This document shows, in pieces, positions 9,454 to 17,385 of a stretch of DNA of 64,000 bases. Numbering within the stretch: the first letter of the stretch is position 1; each line of letters opens with the position of its first letter. The notes under the pieces were generated by a model. That model did no database searches. It had not been told where the DNA came from and was given only the letters and a program-made list of their open reading frames with translations. The translations under genes were made by a program, and so were the position numbers. Source of the stretch: Bradyrhizobium sp. CB82 (GTDB taxonomy: Bacteria; Pseudomonadota; Alphaproteobacteria; Rhizobiales; Xanthobacteraceae); assembly GCF_029714405.1 (NCBI RefSeq), contig NZ_CP121650.1, positions 3,043,001 to 3,107,000 of the forward strand, given 5' to 3'.

Positions 9454-9734
9454 GGGGTCCCCCCCTAGCTCGGCTCTGGCATGATCCCGCAGGCGAGAAG
9501 ACCTGTCTAGGGTTAGCGGTGCTTTCGGATGACTGGTTTAGGGTCACGAGCGTCGATTTGGCTCGTGCCGGTAATGTCGGGATCACCTCTTAACCGAGGT
9601 AGCCACTCTCATTCAATCCCTTGTGGGAAGGGCAAGGGAGGGAGATAGTCTTAGGTCCGGTGATTTGTGGTGCGCCCGCCCCGCAAGTAGGAGTGAGCCA
9701 AATTACCCCGGGCGTCCCTTACGGGAGTCCTCCG

Positions 9735-10053
9735 ATGTCATCCCTCAAAGGCAAGACGCTGTTTATCTCCGGCGCGAGCCGCGGCATTGGGCTTGCAATC
9801 GCGCTGCGCGCCGCACGCGACGGCGCCAATGTTGCGATCGCTGCAAGCGAGCCGCAAGCCTGAGATTATGGGAGACGCGGCTTATGTCATCCTCACGAAG
9901 CCGTCCCGCGAGTTCACCGGGCATTTCTTAATCGACGATAAGCTGCTCTATGCCACGGGAGTGAGCGATTTCGACCGCTATCGCGTCGATGCCTCGGTCC
10001 AGCTGGCGCCGGACTTCTTCGTGCCCGACGATGACCTGCCGCCGCCCGGCGTC
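9735..10053 (+). pseudogene. short-chain dehydrogenase gene with a large internal deletion
   Basis: From an ATG at 9735 the frame gives MSSLKGKTLFISGASRGIG, the Rossmann NAD(P)-binding start of an SDR of the HSDL2-like type, up to DGANVAIAA. At about 9841-9850 the sequence jumps, in a different frame, to SRKPEIMGDAAY and the C-terminal DFFVPDDDLPPPGV. Roughly 160 residues, including the catalytic Ser-Tyr-Lys region, are missing. The junction is clean, so this is a deletion relic and not two genes. Confidence 0.75.
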
Positions 10054-10316
10054 ACGGTAATGCCCAGCGCTAGGCTGGTGGCTTTGCCAATTCGTCAATG
10101 TCGTGAAGGGGCAACTAGAGGTAATGCAGCGGGTCCGCTTTGCCTCGACAGAGGGCGTAAGAGTTGCAGCATACGACGGCGACAAATAGCAGAGCCCAAA
10201 GACATACGCGCGTCCCCATAGAGCAGAACGCCGTGGGGAAGGTGGGTTCGACGTCAGCTCTACCCTCAACAGCGGCGCCAAGCCCGACATCGAATGTAAA
10301 GCGACGACGCGATGCT

Positions 10317-11531
10317 TCAGGGGAGCACGGTACGTTCTATCAGCCAGTAAAGTCCAACCAGCAAGATCGCCGCTGAACAGAAGTAGACCACCGCCGGATG
10401 CCGTCCCTTGCCAGCCGCGGCCCCCTGACCGATCCGATCCGACCAGAGGAGAAGTGGAAAGATCAGGGCCACAATCACGACCTGCCCAATCTCCACGCCA
10501 ATGTTGAAACCCATGAGCGCGGGCACGGCCGCATGCGCTGGCAGCCCGATCTCCTGCAGTGCGCTGGCGAAGCCGAAGCCGTGAATGAGCCCGAAAACGA
10601 ACGTCACCCGCCATCGACCGTCCACATTGCGCGAGAAAAAGTTCTCGACCACTACAAATATGATCGTCGCGGCGATCGCCGGTTCGACGATGGTACTTGG
10701 GAATACGACAATCTGCAGCGCAGCAAGGGACAGCGTGATCGAGTGAGCAATCGTGAAGGCGGTGACGATCTTGATCACCGGCCACAAACGCCGCGCCCAA
10801 AGCATGATCGCGGCAAGGAATGCGACGTGATCGTAGCCGAGAAAGATGTGCTCGATACCGGCCTGGACGAACCGCCAGACCACCTGGAGTACCGACGACC
10901 CCGCACCGGATAGAGCGACTTCGGGCGCTCTGCTGTCGATGGCGAGCTCGCGCTCGCCGCTCTCGGTTGCAATGATAGCGAGATGTCGCGCGGCGGGATC
11001 CACGTCGTGAAACAGGGTCGCGCGATAGCGCAGCTCACCGCCATTCAACGGACAGGCCCAAGCCACCGTCACCAGAACGTGGGTTTCGGCCGGCCGTGCC
11101 GTTCCTGGCGTAGGCGCACATCGCTGCCTGCCGGCAAAGACTGCAACTTGGTCGCCAACGTAGGTGAATATTGACGGCGCCATGATCGCCAGCGCCACAC
11201 GGTTGACCTCGCCCGACTTTGCTTCGGTAATTCGAATCCCGGCCGCCTTTTCGTAGTCGCGCCCAAGGGCATTGATTTCAACGTCGACCGTGCGGCCGTG
11301 GATCACAATGCGCGAGGTGCTGACCCCGGCGTTGTGCGCCTGCGTCTCCCAAGTGGCGCCGGCAGCGACGGCAACGCTGGCTAGGGCAAGCCAAGCGCGT
11401 GACGTGCTTTTGGCGGGAGCGCTGTTGAGACGAGCACGGCCTGGGCGGATCCGGAGGCTTTGTACAAAGCGCGTTCGGTGGAACGCCCAGTTCATTGACG
11501 TCGCTGGCGTCGGCCGCCAATCATTCGGCAC
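10317..11531 (-). CDS. HupE/UreJ-type membrane protein
   Basis: The 404-aa protein has a polar N-terminal half preceded by one hydrophobic segment (about residues 45-62), probably exported. The C-terminal half has six or so membrane spans and the HupE/UreJ_2 motifs: LGYDHVAFLAAIM, HSITLSLAALQ and LIHGFGFASAL. Members of the wider family are metal or small-molecule permeases or accessory proteins; the substrate is not known here. It overlaps the preceding gene by 11 bases and is the last gene of an operon headed by a secreted acetamidase/formamidase, so a role in uptake or handling of an amide, urea or a metal cofactor is an inference. Confidence 0.8.
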   Translation of the reverse strand: MPNDWRPTPATSMNWAFHRTRFVQSLRIRPGRARLNSAPAKSTSRAWLALASVAVAAGATWETQAHNAGVSTSRIVIHGRTVDVEINALGRDYEKAAGIRITEAKSGEVNRVALAIMAPSIFTYVGDQVAVFAGRQRCAPTPGTARPAETHVLVTVAWACPLNGGELRYRATLFHDVDPAARHLAIIATESGERELAIDSRAPEVALSGAGSSVLQVVWRFVQAGIEHIFLGYDHVAFLAAIMLWARRLWPVIKIVTAFTIAHSITLSLAALQIVVFPSTIVEPAIAATIIFVVVENFFSRNVDGRWRVTFVFGLIHGFGFASALQEIGLPAHAAVPALMGFNIGVEIGQVVIVALIFPLLLWSDRIGQGAAAGKGRHPAVVYFCSAAILLVGLYWLIERTVLP

Positions 11532-12333
11532 CGCCCAGGCGCTTAATGATCACACCTGCCGTCGCGGCACGAATGCTCTGGGGGTAGGCTTTTGAGAACG
11601 CTGCAAGCGCCGTCAGCGCCTTGCTGGTGAATGCGCGCCTTTCCTCAGGCGGCGCAAGCTGTGAGGCCCGCGCAAGATCGATCGCGTGAATGAACGCTGC
11701 CTCCTCGGCGTCGTCCCCGCTCGCGATGGCCAAAGCCAACGCTTTTGCCTCGGCGATCTGGTGATCAAGATCGTCCAACCCAATGCCCACAAGCTGAAAA
11801 GGATCGAGTACGAAGCTCTCGTAGAAGCCAGCTTTCAAGAGCTCGAACCGCGCGCGCAGCGAATAAGGTGCTTCGGGTGAGAGGCGAATAGCTTCCTCAA
11901 GCGGAGTTCTCGGCAGGCGGTAGCGTCCGATCGCATCGTCCAAGCGGGGCGCCAGATCGCGCTGGGTGAGAGCCTTCAGCAAGAATTCGGCGTTAACCGT
12001 AAGCCGCCCGCTGTGCGCCGCGAGATCGCGGTTGAGGATGTTGGTCGCCTCGACTAGAACCATACCGAGCGCGAATCGCGCCACGCCCTCAGGTCCTGGC
12101 CCGGCGGCGGTTCTGGCGCGTGCGAGCTCCTCGATGGCAGCGGAGACAAGCCCGTTTGCTCGCTCGATGTCGATCACGTCATGAGCGTCCAGCGTGCGGG
12201 CGCCAAGCGTCAAAAAGAAGAGAGCGAAAAGAACGAGCCTCGGCGCGGGACCCCGTAAGGCTGCGCATCGCGGGCTGGCGGTCAGCCATTGCCCTGTGCG
12301 GGACGCGTTTTCTGTGGCCGAGTCATCAGTCAT
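11521..12333 (-). CDS. exported hypothetical protein of the amidase operon
   Basis: The start is the ATG of MTDDSATENAS, which overlaps the stop of the preceding gene by 8 bases, so the two are translationally coupled. After about 30 polar residues a hydrophobic segment (LVLFALFFLTLGARTLDA) looks like a signal peptide or anchor. The remaining roughly 210 residues are helical, with a TPR-like look (PYSLRARFELLKAGF, AEEAAFIHAIDLARASQL). No family is recognised. Its fixed place between the Tat-type protein and the HupE/UreJ-like protein suggests a periplasmic accessory role. Confidence 0.7.
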   Translation of the reverse strand: MTDDSATENASRTGQWLTASPRCAALRGPAPRLVLFALFFLTLGARTLDAHDVIDIERANGLVSAAIEELARARTAAGPGPEGVARFALGMVLVEATNILNRDLAAHSGRLTVNAEFLLKALTQRDLAPRLDDAIGRYRLPRTPLEEAIRLSPEAPYSLRARFELLKAGFYESFVLDPFQLVGIGLDDLDHQIAEAKALALAIASGDDAEEAAFIHAIDLARASQLAPPEERRAFTSKALTALAAFSKAYPQSIRAATAGVIIKRLGGAE

Positions 12334-12931
12334 TGGGCATCTCTTCACCGGCAAAAAAGGCGCGCGATCCCCGGTGCGCCGGGACGACGCCGTCGGGAGC
12401 ACCGACGGGCGTAGGAAAAGCGTCTTTGTGTTCAGCCAGCGTTCTGGCGATCAGATAGGCGTGGCGTGCCATGAAACTCGGCCGGCACACGAGGGAGTGG
12501 CTTCCAAGTGAAACTATTACCCGCAGGGGCGCGTCGCGGATATCGTCAAAAGGCGGCTTGCCAAGAAAGAGGGCCTCCGCACTTCCAGCCGCCATGATTG
12601 CGACGTCCTGTTGATCCGTGGCAACAAGCACGCCGACGCGCCGAGCATCCGCAGCGCGGACCAGCATGGCGCGCGAGTCCGGAAGAAATCGCATCAGCAC
12701 GTCGACGGTCGCTGCCGCAAGAGCGCTGCCGCTTTCATCATCGCGTTGGCCGACGATCAGCAGGTGGTAGCGCCGGTAGACCGGCCACATACGGTCTGGA
12801 TTCAAGTCGGCAAACCGCGGCCCGGTCGACCGTTGCTGTCGATCAGGGCCCGCGACCGCAAACGTTCTACGCCCGGCAAGAACAAGCGCCGCCGCACTTG
12901 TTCCCGACGTGAGGATCGTGCGCCGCTTCAT
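12326..12931 (-). CDS. Tat-type exported protein, possible periplasmic binding protein fold
   Basis: The N-terminus MKRRTILTSGTSAAALVLA has a twin-arginine pair and a hydrophobic stretch. The ATG at 12931 is preferred over an upstream TTG because GGAG lies ten bases before it. The mature part contains RYHLLIVGQRDDESG and a DVAIMAAGSAEAL segment, reminiscent of type 2 periplasmic binding proteins of the TAXI/phosphonate kind, but short (about 200 aa). It could bind the product or substrate of the amidase encoded just upstream. I cannot assign a ligand. Confidence 0.65.
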   Translation of the reverse strand: MKRRTILTSGTSAAALVLAGRRTFAVAGPDRQQRSTGPRFADLNPDRMWPVYRRYHLLIVGQRDDESGSALAAATVDVLMRFLPDSRAMLVRAADARRVGVLVATDQQDVAIMAAGSAEALFLGKPPFDDIRDAPLRVIVSLGSHSLVCRPSFMARHAYLIARTLAEHKDAFPTPVGAPDGVVPAHRGSRAFFAGEEMPND

Positions 12932-12996
12932 ACTCGCCAAGCTCCAAGACAGCGGTACGATGCCCAGCCTGGACCAACGATTGGCTCAGGCACCCG

Positions 12997-14259
12997 TTAT
13001 TGCGGCTTGAACACGTCGCGGTTCAAGATCGCTGTGACACCCAGGTTCGGGATATCGACGAGCTGCGCGATGTGGAGATCTACGGCCACACTCACCAGTA
13101 CATAAGCCTGCTCGCGGCTAAGACCCTTTGTCTTGACCAGAAAGTCGATCATGTTGAGCGTGGCATTTCGCGCTGCCAAACTGACATCCTCCGAGAGGTT
13201 TGCCAGCGGAGCGATCTTCTGGCCACCAAGGTAGGTGTCGAACACTGGCAATTCGCCCTCGGGCTTGAGCGGAAGCCCCGAGACAGCGTAAAAGCTGCCC
13301 GGAGCGAGGCTCTTTAGCTGCGAGCCGCCCTCAAAGTGCATGGTCGTAAGCAGCGAAGCCATGCCGGGGATCACCTTGGCCTGAAGCGTCACCTTTGCAC
13401 CCATCTCAATGGCGGTGCCCGCCACCTCGCCATCGCCCTGGGCGAAATGAACGTCGCCCGCGAAAAGCCCACAGCCATCGATAAAGCAAGGAAACAGCAA
13501 CGTCGTGCCGACCACTGTCTGCTTGGTGTCGAGATTGCCGCCGTTCTCCCGTGGCGGGACGGTGCGAACACACTTGTCCTTCGCCGTACCATTGGGACCG
13601 CAAAGATCCGCCGGCACGGCATCAACCGGCTGAGGCGTCAGCGCCGCGCCGCCGGCGTCAGCGAGCGCCTTCTCCCGTTTGAGCCACGTCTCAAGTTCAG
13701 GCTCGCCCGGCAAGACGCCGACCGTGCCCATGAACGCATTCATGGGAACGGAAATTCCCGGCAGATCCTTCGAACGCGCTTCAAGACGAGACAGGTTCCA
13801 GTGCACGATGAAAGGATCGCGGAAGACATCACGCAAGAAGCCGAATCCTGGCACGATCGTAGTGTAACCGAAATCGTCGGGCGCGATGTCGACCACCGTA
13901 ACGGCGAGTGCGTCCCCTCGTTTCGCCCCTTCAATGTAGACGGGCCCGGTCAGCGGATGCACGAGGTTGAGATTGGCGGCCGCCACATCCTGCGCCGTCG
14001 AATCGAACGTCAGGTCAGAATCGAGCGCATCACGCGTTTCGAATACAAAAAGCTGCTCAGGATTTACACGGGCGACCGGCTTGATTGCGAAGTGATACCG
14101 GTTGAAGCAGTGCGGATCGTCCTTGCAATGCTTGCCAGACTTTCCCACGATCACCAGGGCGGAGCCCTTGACGTCACTGGTGTCTGCCCACCCCCCACCC
14201 CAACTCGCAACCAGGAGCAGGGCGACGACCAGCACCAGCCAAACCGATCTTGGTTTCAT
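12997..14259 (-). CDS. secreted acetamidase/formamidase family protein
   Basis: About 420 aa. The start MKPRSVWLVLVVALLLVASW is a typical Sec signal peptide and follows a GGAAGGA ribosome-binding site. The body matches the FmdA/AmdA fold in its order of motifs: HPLTGPVYIEGAKRGDALAV, the DIAPDDFG turn, a VPMNAFMGTVGVLPGEP segment, HFAQGDGEVAGTAIE, and a C-terminal SREQAYVLVSVAVDLHIAQLV. The family hydrolyses short amides to ammonia and an acid; most members are cytoplasmic, so the signal peptide is notable. It heads a four-gene operon (56-bp gap, then overlapping genes). Confidence 0.88.
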   Translation of the reverse strand: MKPRSVWLVLVVALLLVASWGGGWADTSDVKGSALVIVGKSGKHCKDDPHCFNRYHFAIKPVARVNPEQLFVFETRDALDSDLTFDSTAQDVAAANLNLVHPLTGPVYIEGAKRGDALAVTVVDIAPDDFGYTTIVPGFGFLRDVFRDPFIVHWNLSRLEARSKDLPGISVPMNAFMGTVGVLPGEPELETWLKREKALADAGGAALTPQPVDAVPADLCGPNGTAKDKCVRTVPPRENGGNLDTKQTVVGTTLLFPCFIDGCGLFAGDVHFAQGDGEVAGTAIEMGAKVTLQAKVIPGMASLLTTMHFEGGSQLKSLAPGSFYAVSGLPLKPEGELPVFDTYLGGQKIAPLANLSEDVSLAARNATLNMIDFLVKTKGLSREQAYVLVSVAVDLHIAQLVDIPNLGVTAILNRDVFKPQ

Positions 14260-14571
14260 TGGATGTCCTTCCTGCATGACCCACTACCCGCGCGTCTTCT
14301 TCCGGTCGGATCACCTGCTCGTTCTCGCGGAGAACGCTACTTGCAAAATCCTATTAGGGGCATGGCAAGTCAAGCATGGCGAAAGGGTCAGCCGAATTGT
14401 CGGAATTTGTGCCAAGCGCGCATTCGCTTATCGAGATAGCGCTACCTACACAGATTTGCCCGAGTTTCTGATCTCGGCTGCGTAGCTCGCAAACCCCGAT
14501 CAATAATTTGGCTGTTCGGTGTCTGAGCACCTTTTGCGGTTCTTGCTTGATACGCTCAGGCGTCAGACTTC
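14260..14571. other. region upstream of the amidase operon
   Basis: It must contain the operon promoter, but I cannot pick out a convincing -35/-10 pair. No gene or strong hairpin was seen. Confidence 0.4.
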
Positions 14572-14769
14572 TTATATCTCAGTCTGGCTAGCAAGCACCA
14601 TGATCGTGGCCAAGAGATTGTCGCGTCTGGTTCTCTGATTTCGGGCAAGGATCGGGTAGGCGGTGTTGGAGACGCTGGAGATACCCGTCCGCTTCTCCTC
14701 GACTTGGATGTCGCGGTCGAGAAGCTGAACGCGCCAACGCAGATCACCGATGAGCGCCTGAAGTTTCAT
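14572..14769 (-). CDS. small coiled-coil-like protein, 65 aa
   Basis: The frame reads LIGDLRWRVQLLDRDIQVEEKR, then AYPILARNQRTRRDNLLATI. This pattern (a helix ending in EE, then ARN..RRDNL.ATI) recurs in a broken copy at 16707-16860. It is a small cytoplasmic protein type I associate with Bradyrhizobium genomes, of unknown role. The ATG at 14769 has no good ribosome-binding site, so this copy may be truncated at the start. Confidence 0.55.
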   Translation of the reverse strand: MKLQALIGDLRWRVQLLDRDIQVEEKRTGISSVSNTAYPILARNQRTRRDNLLATIMVLASQTEI

Positions 14770-14967
14770 GGAGGTGCGGGGTGGTTCAGAGTATCTCTAA
14801 ACGGGACGTTGGCTGCATGGGCCAGCTCCGGCGCGGTACAACCCGAAAACGGGCGTTGGGTTCGAGCAAGCCTGAGCAATCCGAGTGCCAGCGCGGCTAC
14901 AACGAGATCAAATATTCGCCCAACCCCGTCACGAGATTGCAGGCGGCAGCGCGAGCAGCACCAACAT

Positions 14968-15246
14968 TCAACCGACGTTTGTCAGATGCTTTAGGACGGC
15001 GTTGCAAGCCTCCTCGGCTTCGGTGAGCACTTTAAAGGGCGAGCCGCCGATCTTGACCGCACCGCCGCTCCCGATGGCGCGGCGCCACGACGCCACAAAG
15101 CCGGCGAGCCCGCGAAAGCCGGGGCCGGTGGGGCTCTCGTAGGTGATCACAAATGAAAAGCCGTCGCTGCTTGCGCTCCATAGGTCCATGTGCTCGATGG
15201 CACGATGGAATTGCAAAGACATCAGGACGTTGGTTGAATCGCCCAA
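14968..15246 (-). CDS. small conserved hypothetical protein, about 92 aa
   Basis: Protein-like composition throughout, with segments MSLQFHRAIEHMDLWSA, GFSFVITYES and AEEACNAVLKHL. The start is uncertain: a TTG at 15246 or the ATG at 15222 (MSLQFHRA); neither has a strong ribosome-binding site. No catalytic motif or membrane segment. It is followed upstream by two further small genes in the same direction, which suggests a small transcription unit. Confidence 0.6.
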   Translation of the reverse strand: MGDSTNVLMSLQFHRAIEHMDLWSASSDGFSFVITYESPTGPGFRGLAGFVASWRRAIGSGGAVKIGGSPFKVLTEAEEACNAVLKHLTNVG

Positions 15247-15249
15247 ACC

Positions 15250-15435
15250 TCAGCCTAGAGGGCGAGCAACTAACGCGGCCAGCCGCCTTTGAAATCCCCC
15301 GATCTCCCTTAATGCATTCCGTCGCTCCGGTCCCTCGGGGAGACGTTGCGCGGCTTCGCGTAGTCTCGCCAACATCTGCGCCATCTCTTGCAATTCGTGG
15401 GTCTCGGATGATCTTCCAACCGTGCGTCGGCTCAA
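15250..15435 (-). CDS. small helical hypothetical protein, 61 aa
   Basis: Starts at a TTG that overlaps the stop of the preceding gene (TTGA), indicating coupled translation. The sequence (ELQEMAQMLARLREAAQRL, NALREIGGFQRRLAAL) is strongly helical. It is shorter than the related proteins I would expect, so the C-terminus may be truncated. Function unknown. Confidence 0.55.
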   Translation of the reverse strand: MSRRTVGRSSETHELQEMAQMLARLREAAQRLPEGPERRNALREIGGFQRRLAALVARPLG

Positions 15436-15653
15436 CGTTGTACCCTCACAGCTACGAATTCAGTCGCCGCGCAAGGCTGCGTCGGGTCATTCGAGCTTGC
15501 CGTGCATTCTTTGAAATGCTCCAGCAGAGCGGCACTTGCCATGTGCTCCCAGTGCTCCGCCTCAGCGAGCAGCTTCCAATTTTTGTCAGGATGATACGCG
15601 GCACTCTGTCGACAGAGCGAGGCTATCGCGCGCATGCGGCGCACCGTTTTCAT
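15432..15653 (-). CDS. small conserved hypothetical protein, 73 aa
   Basis: The start is the ATG of MKTVRRMRAIASLCRQSAAY, six bases after a GGGAGG ribosome-binding site. The helical body contains KNWKLLAEAEHWEHMA, a pattern shared by many tiny Bradyrhizobium proteins. It is the first gene of a three-gene minus-strand set with overlapping ends. No function can be read from the sequence. Confidence 0.65.
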   Translation of the reverse strand: MKTVRRMRAIASLCRQSAAYHPDKNWKLLAEAEHWEHMASAALLEHFKECTASSNDPTQPCAATEFVAVRVQR

Positions 15654-16270
15654 TCCCATCCTCCCGTGTTCTCCCAACCTGTTTTTGTGAGGTCACAGTC
15701 CAGCCTAGCCCAATCAAGAACTCAGTTATGTTCGCTTGCGAACGTTGGCTGCCAAAATCAATTATTCTTTCGCGGTCGGAGCATCACGCAACCTTGCCTT
15801 CGACCATGGTGGTGGGGGCATCAATGGCGGCGAAGAAAGTGCACCAGCGAAAAGTCAGACGATTGCGCTGTCACGCTGGGTTCGAGATCGCGAAGTCGTT
15901 GCGTGTCATCGCTTCCAAAATATCTATCTCTCAGCATCGCTTGGTCTGTAAATATTGACCGCGCTTACAATCAGGTATCTAAGATTGCAAAATCATATAG
16001 ATCGAAGCAGGGAGGGCTAGGGCTGGGGAAGCTCATCGCTAAACCCCGCCCAGGACCGCCCCAAAACCGAATTTAAGCACCTGATAATGCTTGTCGCTGG
16101 CGCTGCCGTGAGCCACAATCCAGAGAGCGTTGCATGGGTTGCTTGGGCAGCTCGCCTGCAATATGACAGGCTTGCGAAGCCGAAAGGTATACAGAGCGTC
16201 AACATGGACAAGCCGGATCGCAGAAAACCCGTAGCAAGTTGCTTACATTTCGCTGCTACGAGTGGTCGTC
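15654..16270. other. gene-poor stretch with a possible transposase scrap
   Basis: No complete gene. Around 16105-16200 the plus strand reads NPESVAWVAWAARL and then RLAKPKG, which resembles the C-terminal end of IS4-type transposases; it is too short and degenerate to be sure. The segment 15900-16020 is relatively AT-rich and may hold the promoter of the PilZ gene downstream. Confidence 0.35.
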
Positions 16271-16519
16271 ATGGAAAGAAGAGTAGCAAGCCGTAAGCGA
16301 GTTCTAAAGCGCGGGACCATTGAGTTTCGCGAGAACGCTCTCCCTTGCAAGATCATCGACGTGTCTGAATGCGATGCAGGGCTGGCTTTGCCGGACGCAA
16401 TCCGTGTCCCAAAATTCTTTACCCTGCTAATACCTGGCGGCGCGCCCGTCTTTTGCCAAAGCGTTTGGCGTCAGAGGGAGCGCATGGGCGTGACATTTCG
16501 CGAGTTACGGCTTCTCTAG
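16271..16519 (+). CDS. single-domain PilZ protein, 82 aa
   Basis: PilZ domains bind cyclic di-GMP. The N-terminus MERRVASRKRVLKRG supplies the basic Arg-rich motif, and DVSECDAG corresponds to the D/NxSxxG motif, followed by FTLLIPGGAPVFCQSVWRQ and GVTF. The first motif is spread (RKRVLKR) and may be degenerate. The ATG at 16271 is chosen over one three codons upstream by alignment with the usual start of such proteins. It lies 0.9 kb from a GGDEF-EAL gene, which fits c-di-GMP signalling. Confidence 0.75.
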   Translation: MERRVASRKRVLKRGTIEFRENALPCKIIDVSECDAGLALPDAIRVPKFFTLLIPGGAPVFCQSVWRQRERMGVTFRELRLL

Positions 16520-16706
16520 TGGTCGAAAAGCTTTCACTGTATCCTGGGCCGAGAGCGCACGGTTGTTTTAATCCGTGAAAAAGAGCACTTTCGCGCTCAG
16601 TTCCCATCGGCGATTCTGCCCCAAGCGTCAGTGATGGGATAAATGGTCCCCTGCACTCAATGCGCGGTGCTCCATTTTCTGCTGTTTTCTGCTGCACAGC
16701 TTTGGA

Positions 16707-16860
16707 TCAGGCCGCCCGCTGCTCTGTTCCGGCCAGCTCGCGCTCCAGCGCGGCAATAGTGGCCATGAGGTTGTCGCGCCAGGTTACGGGCGAGGATAGA
16801 GTAGGCGGGATCGGAAATGTCGAAGATGCAGGTGCGCTTCTCCTCCTCCGCAGGATGTCA
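16707..16860 (-). pseudogene. broken copy of the small RRDNL-type protein
   Basis: The minus strand reads EEKRTCIFDISDPAYSILARN and then, after a frameshift near 16780, DNLMATIAALER to a stop at 16707. It is a relative of the gene at 14572-14769. The N-terminus is missing and the fragment abuts a histidine-kinase stub on the other strand, so a rearrangement joined the two. Confidence 0.6.
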
Positions 16861-17261
16861 GTCGAGTGCTCCTCAACCTCATCAGCAACGGATTCTATGC
16901 CGTCGGCAAACGTGAGCGCGGGGGCGCCGGCGCTTTTCGCCCGCTACTGAAGATCGCGACCCACGAATTCGGCGAAGGCGTCGAGGTCCGGGTGCGCGAC
17001 AACGGCGTCGGCATTCCTCCGGAATATTGCGAGAAACTGTTCCAGCCCTTCTTTACAACCAAGCCAACCGGCGAAGTGGGGCTTGGCCTGTCGATAAGCT
17101 ACGAGATCATCACCCAGCAGCACGGCGGCACCATCACGGTCGATAGCGAAGTCGGTGACTTCACCGAGTTCACGGTGCGGCTGCCCCGACGCGGGCGCAG
17201 TAGCTGGATGAACGGCATTGCCTTCGTGTCTGACTCTCCGCGACGAAGTGTACGTTGTTGA
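16852..17261 (+). pseudogene. histidine kinase C-terminal stub (HATPase_c)
   Basis: The frame contains the ATP-binding landmarks of a sensor kinase: N box LLNLISNGFYAV, G1 box DNGVGIP, F box FQPFFTTK and G2 box GLGLSIS. The dimerisation/His domain and any sensor are absent, and homology starts abruptly at QDVSRVLLNL (16852). The G2 region reads PTGEVGLGLS where PTGEGTGLGLS is usual, consistent with a two-residue loss. No functional kinase can be made from this. Confidence 0.75.
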
Positions 17262-17385
17262 TCGGTTCGACCAGCCGTTCACTACTTATGGATGGTGCGT
17301 TACGGTCAAAAAGACCGATCTAGCCTGAATGGCAGCTGTCGGCGCGAAGTGAACACACTTCGGTAGGACCTTCACTATCGACTCC

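Noticed and set aside
17351..17366. GAAGTG/CACTTC hairpin (about 17348-17363) as the terminator of the GGDEF-EAL gene
   Set aside because: The stem is only six base pairs and no T run follows on the minus strand.
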